From contig OZ037765.1 in the NCBI GenBank assembly GCA_964035545.1, positions 28,446,004-28,510,003 on the forward strand: a stretch of DNA of 64,000 nucleotides, written 5' to 3'. Positions 37,201 through 46,200 of the stretch are shown in pieces. The DNA is from Bugula neritina. Taxonomy: Eukaryota > Bryozoa > Gymnolaemata > Cheilostomatida > Bugulidae. The notes below the pieces were generated by a model. That model saw nothing but the letters and a program-made list of their open reading frames with translations. It made no database searches and was not told the DNA's origin. A program made the position numbers and the translations under genes. Positions within the stretch are counted from its first letter, which is position 1. Each line of letters opens with the position of its first letter.

Positions 37201-40200
37201 TAGTGCCATTGTGCTGTGGTATAGTGACATTGTACTCTGGTATAGTGACATTGTGCTGTGGTATAGTGACATTGTGCTGTGGTATAGTGACATTGTACCC
37301 TGGTATAGTGACATTGTACCCTGGTATAGTGACATTGTACTCTGGTATAGTGACATTGTACTCTGGTATAGTGACATTGTGCTGTGGTATAGTGACATTG
37401 TACTCTGGTATAGTGACATTGTACTGTGGTATAGTGACATTGTGCTGTGGTATAGTGACATTGTACCCTGGTATAGTGATACTGTACTGTGGTATAGTGA
37501 CATTGTGCTGTGGTATAGTGACATTGTACTATGGTATAGTGACATTGTACCCTGGTATAGTGACATTGTACTGTGGTATAGTGACATTGTACTCTGGTAT
37601 AGTGACATTGTACCCTGGTATAGTGACATTGTGCTGTGGTATAGTGACATTGTGCTGTGGTATAGTGACATTGTACTATGGTATAGTGATATTATACTGT
37701 GGTATAACGTGACTGTACTGTGGTAGGTAAACAGACTAAGCGCATCAGTCAAGTCTGGAGGTGGTGCATACAGAATCGGCAAGCTACAGGCTGAAGTTAC
37801 GGAGTTACAAACTCAACTCAAAATTTCTGAAGAGACTCGTGGAAGTTTGGTGGAGCTGGTAGAGAAAATGAAAGACGACAAGGTACTGTTATAATAATAA
37901 TAACATCTGAGTGTACTAAGAATTTCTATTATCAATATGCTACATTGTATAACATAAAGTTTGAATTATTGTTCTGATCACGCTGCAGTGTTTATTTGGA
38001 GATTCATCACCTGCTTGTATCTAATAGACTGTGCCACGGTACCACAGAGCAATACAATAGTTGGTGAACTTCATGTTTTAGTAGCAGCGCCACTATTGCT
38101 TGTCCATTTGTAAGGAAATATTGGCACTGGTTATTGACTATTTTTACCTTGTTTTATTAACTGTGCTGTCATTTAGGTAACTTGTGGTCACAAGGCTGAG
38201 ATTCAAAGTCTAAAAGCTGAACTGAACCTTGTAAAGCAATCTAGTGTACGTAATCATCAGTAAGAATTATGCTCTCCTGACTTGTTTATGTGTTTCTCAT
38301 TCAAATCCCCACTTGTGTTCATCAACTTTAATATTACACTGGCAATAATAAGAAATTGTCATTTTCTGAATTTAGTGTTACTTTTTTGAGATTTTTGAAT
38401 GCATATAATTATGCTGGTGGTATTTTTATTGATGCTGTTAATGTATGAAAATAGTCTAAATATTCTATTTAATTTGTTTGTAGGGTCATACACACACATA
38501 CCCTGTAAAAAGTACCTCAAATAAAACTTCAGGTATGTCGGTTTCTGCCAGTAAGTTGTTGGTGCTTATAGTTGTTAGCTGTCTAAATCTAGTTATTTAT
38601 CAGTAAATTCTTATATTATATATTTTTGTTTTGTTGTTTTCAATTTTTATAATGTTTACATTCTTCTCTTACAAATGGCTAAATAATGCAGGAGCTCTCA
38701 GGGAACCAGCTGAGTCAATAAGAACTCAGTGCCTCAAAGAGTTGGTAGCTAAAGTCGATGAGATGAATCATGGCAAGGGAGCTGATGAGATGAGTCATGG
38801 TAAGGAAGTTGATGAGATGAGTCATGGCAAGGAAGTTGACAATATTAGTGGTGACAAAAAAACGAAAGTTGACGGGGCTACAGTCAACGATGATTCACAG
38901 GTATGTAAATAGTTGTTTATTACATTATCTGCTATTATGATAGGACAGTCTGCGAGATCCTTATTTCAGACAGTCTAGTTTTGTTGTTATCTATGTTTTG
39001 CTTTAAAGTCTGTCAACATATCCAGTGGCATGTTTCACATGCCTGTTGGCTGTGTCACTCTAAAAAGTGCATTGCTTTGGTTGATTGTAGATGGCTTATT
39101 TTTTCTAAAATAAAACGATATCAATAAGCTGCAGAATCACTGTTTTTTTCTAAAAATAAGTGTCAACATTTGTTATCTAATATAAATTTAGTTGTTTCAT
39201 TTTGCTTATAAAACCATGAATTAAAATAGTTCACCTTGCTCTCTCTATAAATTATTAAAAACGCTCAAAAGTTACAAAAAAGTCTTGTTTTTATAAATAA
39301 GTAAGGCTGTGTCCTCAATCATTGTGCGTGTGAGCAGAGCTTGAGTTATCCTGTAGTCCGAAACACCAGACTGTATGATTGGAGTTTCAAGTACTTAGTT
39401 AACAAGTTTGTCAAGCAACATTATAATCTTATTGGTCTTTATAAAATTTGTAATATCTGGCTGCATACTCACTGCTTAGGTATCTTCTCAGTATTATGAA
39501 AAAAAACTATTTTAACTCTGTGAGCACAACTCCGAAGAGCATGCTGTCAAATGATGTCTAAACTCATTTGATATGAGCTAGAATACACAATTAATTATTG
39601 AGAATCTTTCTGTTAATGAAGGTCAAGGATGTAGAAGCTGGCAGCGTGTGCAGTGATGACGCTGCTGAGATTGCGTCTGAGAGTTCTCTGTGGGAGAAGT
39701 TAGCGCCTCCTGTGCGCTTTAGCCCACGTCCCGCCATGTCTGCGACACTCATTAAACAGTCTAGCCCTGAGCCTGCTCCAGCAGGTACATGTGGTTCCAC
39801 TAGTAGTTCAACTAATAAATTAATTGGTTCATAGATCTTAATTGACTCCAAACGGCTTCCATTAAACTAATATGGAACTCAAGAGTATAATAATTTCATT
39901 TTGAGTTGATACATGTAGTAGGAAATTTTTACCTCTCTACTGTACGTAATGCATAGGTAGCAGCCGTGGTCTAGGGGTTAGAGCGCTGGCTTAGTAAACA
40001 CGAGGCCAGTAGTTCAATCTCCAGCAAAGGCTATTGGGATCTTAGGAAGGACACCCAGTCTTGTTTTTGAGTTATTTCAGCAAATTGATTAACTGTATTT
40101 GATTTGTGAGGCTTACTAGAAACAAAATCTACAAGTGATGAGACTGTAAACAGAAATGGTATTGAATATAAAATAAGGTTAACTATGTTCTAGTATTTTA

Positions 40201-43200
40201 TAAACTTTTAATTTACATCTCATTTATTCCAATAATTAAATTTCCGCGGGTAAGCTGAAGCTTAAAATAATGCTTCAGGTCATCACTTTCAAATGCTATT
40301 AACAATCTTTGTTTTTATTAGAGGTTTCATAGTAACATATTTGCTTGCACGCTGGTTTGATGTGTCACTGTAGTACCAGTTGCTTTGCTTGCACAATACT
40401 TTGCTATGATGTCATAGCAAAGTGTTCATGTATGGTCAGGTGGTGGTGTTATAAAACAATGCTATGCACGTCATCAACTAACACTTTCAGTGATCATTAC
40501 TCAACCCCCAGTCAGCCCAACTCCTGCCGAATCCATCCAATCAGATGTGCCCGAAGAAAGTTCTTTGTGGGAAAATTTAGAGCTTTACGAACCAAGGAAA
40601 TCTATTGTTCGAATGCCACCTAAAGTGGAAGTGGTTTTTGATGAGGGCTATATTGTGCCTTTATACAGTGGTTCGCGTAAACCTTTAACTGGTGCAGGTA
40701 ACACTTTATCCATGACTGGAATTTGTATGTTATATACTAACTCTGCGCTACTAACGATCACACTTTTGGTTATGCATTAGCTTTTTGAGCTTGTTTGTTT
40801 ATAATATGCATTTTTACTCGAGTTATTAGCTGCACAGTAGCTATTTGAATTGCAACTTGTCTTTCTTTGAATGTAAGCACAACACAGGGACTTCTAAAGT
40901 TTGTGATTCATTAGCCACACCTCAAGATATTTGTAGCAGCTGCTTTGTAGTGCCACATTGACCTCGATATTGAAGTTGATGAACCAAGAAATTGCAAGTA
41001 GGTTTTTATTATCCACTGGTTTCCATCACATAAGTGTACAGCTTGCACACTCTGTTGCAGGTATAGCTGCTAAGGGAGAAGATAGTGCAGAGGATAGTGT
41101 AGGGGAAGTGTCGGACATTGAAGAAGTGACTCATGATGTCGGCAGCACGTCTGTAGACCAGCCAATGGTGAGTGGCGCTGTCGAGTCTAGCATGGATCAG
41201 ACTAGACAGTCTCCTGCACTCAGCAACATGCCTGCTCAGACTGGTCAACTCGTGGAGACGAAGGATGTGGCTAGACTAAAGCAGACTGTTGCAGATCTGG
41301 AGAGACGTCTGAAGAGCAGGTATTATTGTAGACAGGACTGTGGGAGTTGATACTTTTTATGTTAATTTTAGTCAGATATATTTTATTAATCTAATATATG
41401 GAATGCGTTTATCGCATATAATTTTCCTTATTTATAAAATGCAACTTTTGCTTTCACCTCTCAATTCAAAAAACTCATTATAGCTGAGACTTGAAAAGGT
41501 CTTGTTTTGCATCTGGTTACAAAAGCCACTCAATATTTTCAGTTTATAATTTATATTTTCATCTTGTATACTGTAATACATTTATTAGAACTGGAGAGAG
41601 TCAACTATACTCTTATACGCTGTGTTTCTATGGTGTTTGTACTTCTAGAGATACGGAGATCAGAATGTTACGGAATCAGTTGAGGGAGATTGAGAAGGAG
41701 TCGAGTCTCTCGGGAGACGTGTACACTCTGAGAACTAAGCTGAAAGCTATGCAACAGGAAGTTGAGGCTGGCCAGAAGAAGATCTCCACCTTAAGAAGTG
41801 ACGTAAGATTCAATGCATTCCTATTAGACATCCGGTGCTTATTTAGTCATTCACATAGAGTACTGAGATTTGCAGTAAGGGATATTTGTGGACACAATTT
41901 TCAATGTTGAAGTTATCAGCTCTTTTACATATCTGAGACTTTCTTTATGGAAATGCTTTTTATAGATCATGTCTCGAGATAAGAACTTGACAAATCGACA
42001 AAAAGAGATTGTGGAATTGAGACTTGAGTTGAAGAAGTATACAGATGGAGATAAAGATAGAGAAGAGATTGGTAAAGAGCCGGCAGCAATATCCACTGTG
42101 CTGTCTCCTGGATCCAGACAGCGAACTCTTCAGGTAGGTTCAGATTCTTCAAGTAGGTGTGCTGACTAATGTTTATCTTTACCCGCTGCCCCACTGCCGT
42201 GTGTATGGTGATATACTAGCGCCACACGTCTTGTAGCCATTGGCTAGATTAGTCCCACCCACTACTTTAATGTTACTGCTTGTTTTCGATCAACATATAA
42301 TGCAAGATAAGGGAGCAGCCGTGGCCTAGTGGTTCGGTGCTGGCTTAGTAAACACTAGGTCAGTAATTCGATCCCCAGTAAAGGTCATTAGCTATGTTAG
42401 CAAGGGCATTCAGTCATAATTGCTCCATTGCCACAAAAGTGAAAAAGTCCTTAGCTCACTTGAAAAAATTCTTTTACATCAGAGTTTCTCACAGGGATGG
42501 CAACTATAAATCCATGCATTTATATAATGCATGTCAAAGGCAAATTTCACTTTATAATTCTACTAAACCTTTCTTCTATGTATCAGTTATTGGTGCATGT
42601 CTTGAATGCTAAAACTAACATCAGCTCTATGTGGCCTTTACCCACAAAAATATACACGACTCTACTTATTAGGCTATTGATCTGGGGTTTTCTTCTCTTG
42701 TATTAACATAACTAATGCTTTGCTATACTTGTATAGAGATTAACCTTGCGTGACTGCTTATTGCTTATCTAACGCAGATGTGCACCTCGCCAGGTAGACA
42801 AACTACCATTGAACAAGAGCCTACTCAACTCTATAAGTCTATGATTGAGAGTAAAGATTCGCATATTCAAGATCTCACAAAGAGGCTTGAAGAAAAGGTA
42901 TAAGTTGGTGCAGCTGCCTGTTTTGTCAGTCATCAACACCTTTGGGTTGAGGAGTTGTCATAACCAACCTTGAGATTTGATTGCGTTTCCTGTGATTAGT
43001 GGCTACGTTCACTGTGTTTGCTTGAACGGGCTTCCAGAGGTGACTCAGTGAACAGCCAGCATATACATGACTGAAATTTCAGTGATTTTAGTTTTTATTT
43101 AAACTGTTCGATAATTTTTGGTCAATTTCTTATTTTACCAGTTTTACAGTATCATCTTTTATTTTTATTATTAGTTGTATCTATTTTTAAAGGTGGTTCA

Positions 43201-46200
43201 TTCCATAGTGTGACTATTTATTGTTTGACTGACCTTAAAGATATTGATGGTTTGCATATAGTAGGATTTGACTGGCCATGGGTGTATTTAGTGATAAGCT
43301 ATTTTAAGATGGCTTTAAACCTTTTTCACCAAACATGGCTCATAATATAATACATGATATTAATATAATTTATATCTACAGACCGCAGCAGTTACCAGAT
43401 TAGAAAGAGAATTGACAGACTTTAAACTTGCCATTCCATCACCAAATGAGCCGAACTCATCTAAGATGAAATATTTGGACGACAGATATACTGAAGCTGC
43501 TACAAAATGCTATAATATGAAGCTAGAGGTATGCACATTGCCCTGATTGGTTGATTCAACTTGAAGACTTGCACCGTAAGATGTTTAGTGTATGCAGTCT
43601 ATAATCCTGTTGTGGGAATATAAATTTATGTTTGGCTTTTTACCATGAAAAGTTGATTTTCCCAATGTAGGTTCATATAATTTAATTTGCATGGTATTAT
43701 TAGATGAACAAGATACCAATGGAGTTTGATTAAACCCTGACAGCATACTGTAGGTTCTGTAGGGGTTTCATTCTTACTAATGGCATGTTATATCTAATCA
43801 TAAGATGTTATATAAGGTGTTATGTAAATATAAAGCAGTGACGTAAGTTCATTATGTAACATTATTGTGAACAATGCATTTAATAAAATGTGAAAGTTAC
43901 AAATTGATAAAGTATTTGTTACAAATCACCATCACATGGTATGAATAACATGTGTATTTTCTACTTTAGCACAGTGTAAGTGACTCTTTGCTTTAATAAC
44001 TGCACTCGCTTCAATATGTATATTTATGTACATTACCTGGCATTGGCTATGACCAAAGTCAGTTCACTCTATCAGTGTTTGTGTAAAGAGTTCAAAGTTC
44101 AGGTGTAGAGACGCTCTCTTTTCTGTCTGCTGCACTGCTTTTTATAGGTTTTGTGCACAATTCTTCTTTAGACTCTTTCAACTTGTGACCCACACGGATA
44201 TGTGGTTTTTTTCCTTTCACGTGATATTGTTTAAATGCATCATTTACTAGAGAAAAGTGGCTCTGGTATAGAAATAAAGATTCTTCGAAGTGTGATCCTT
44301 GTTCACGGATTTTTAAAAAGTGAACATTGAATTAAAATTAAAACTGAGTTGTTGAAATGTCGAAACAATTGATGTTGAGATAAGAAAAATTTCTGTTCCT
44401 GAGTTAGAAAGAGTTATAAAGAATGCTATTGGGGCATGACTTACAACTTCAATGCAAAACCAGGTTAAGGTTTAAGAATATTGTTATATATCAAGAAATT
44501 CATTATTTGTGGAGAGTCAGAGCTCAGTATTAACGTCTAGCTGTGCTTTATGTATGCATATATTTTTAGCTTCTAATAACTACTTATGATTTGCCTTGCT
44601 TCACTGCTGATTATACATTCAGAGAGATGAATGGAAGAGGAAGTACGATGAACTGCAGAAGGAGCACTCAAAATGTCATGCAGCGGGAGACAACAAATGC
44701 GCCAGATGCAAACTCATGAAACAAGAAATCAGACGACTCCAACGAGAATTACAACATTATAAGAAAAAGCTTATCAAAAAGGTTTTGCTTTTATTTGAGA
44801 TGTACTTGAGCCAAGTCTGCAATTACTGTATGTTGTAACTCAAATGTACATCGTCAAATCTTGAGAGTTTATGCAGTGAACCCAATAGCTTTTTCGTAGA
44901 ACATAATAAGAACTTCAACTTTGTCTAAATCTTAATTTTCTGCCCTAGTTAAAAAATCAATGAATTAGTTATCAGGAAAAATTTGATAGGACATATAAAT
45001 TATTAAACAGCATGAACCATAGTTATAGTTATATAGTTACATATATTTATATAGTTATAATTATTGCTAAAGCATCATTCAAGATGTTTGGGCCTTTACT
45101 CTATCAGCATTGAGACACAAAGACATTACAATGATGAGGGATTTTTATTTTTATGAAAATATTTTGACCTAAAATCTCATTGCTTAAAGATTAAGACTTG
45201 AAGTTAGAGTTTGTGTCTGATAGCATTAGGTAAGCTGTCTGAGTAACTACTTTCACTAGTAGCTCTTCATTCAATGTTGGAGTAATCCACTCCCACTTTC
45301 TCGTGCAAAAATTGTGGGACTCTGGTATTGCATCACCATAGATATTAGAATACACACTTGTCATTTACAAGTTTGACTTATTTTGCTCTTTCATAGCCCT
45401 AGTTTTCTCATGTTTAGAACCAATTTGGACAGGTCAGAGTTTTGCTCTCGCAGGATCCTCTTCTTCCAATTTTCTGTCTGCTAACTGATTTATCAACACA
45501 AAGTCTGTAGTCTGCTAGTGGATGTACAATACATAATAAACTGAGATTATTATGAACTGTTTGCAGGATCAGAATGCTCAAAGTGCTGATCACCTGACTG
45601 GTGACAGTGTGTCGGAACTCATTTCTCAGGCTACTGGTGATGAAATCACGAGTCTGTCAGAAGACACAAAAGCTCTTTCATCAACCAACTCGAAGCCACC
45701 TCGAAGGTATCGGCGGAAAGATAAGGACAGTCCCATTTCTTCCAGGTCTAGTATAATTCCTATAACTATTCTTGATTAAATCAAATTTATAGCAAACTAG
45801 TTTGTTCTGTAAATGGAATATAGACTTTTTGTTAATCAAAGGGATACGTCATTGTGCAAGTTCCATCGGTTTGTAAAGTTTTCAACATTTTAGTTCAAAG
45901 CCTTCACCGGAAAGGCCACACTCACTCAGTGATCATAAATTTGTGGCGAGGGTTTACGAAGTTATATCCGATTACAATCCTCAGTACTTCTCTACTAGTG
46001 GAAGGTCATCTTTAGAAGTATCCCTGATTCAGGGTCAAGAGGTCAAAGTGCTTGGTGTGTATTGCTGACTGCCTGCAAGTTCTGCTTACAAATGTTCAAT
46101 ATGTTTAAAGCTAGAGAAAGCAATTCTTACGTATTAAATAAGATAATTTTGGAGTTGTCTTCCTACTACCATCTCTGCACTAAAATATTATTTATTGCAT

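Noticed and set aside
37098-37782. Open frames of 190-220 codons on both strands
   Set aside because: Product of the 21-bp minisatellite (seven codons per unit) in an intron of the giant gene.
39958-40030. Possible functional tRNA gene
   Set aside because: Box A and box B are present but the stems do not pair well, and related copies with a common tail show it is a SINE.
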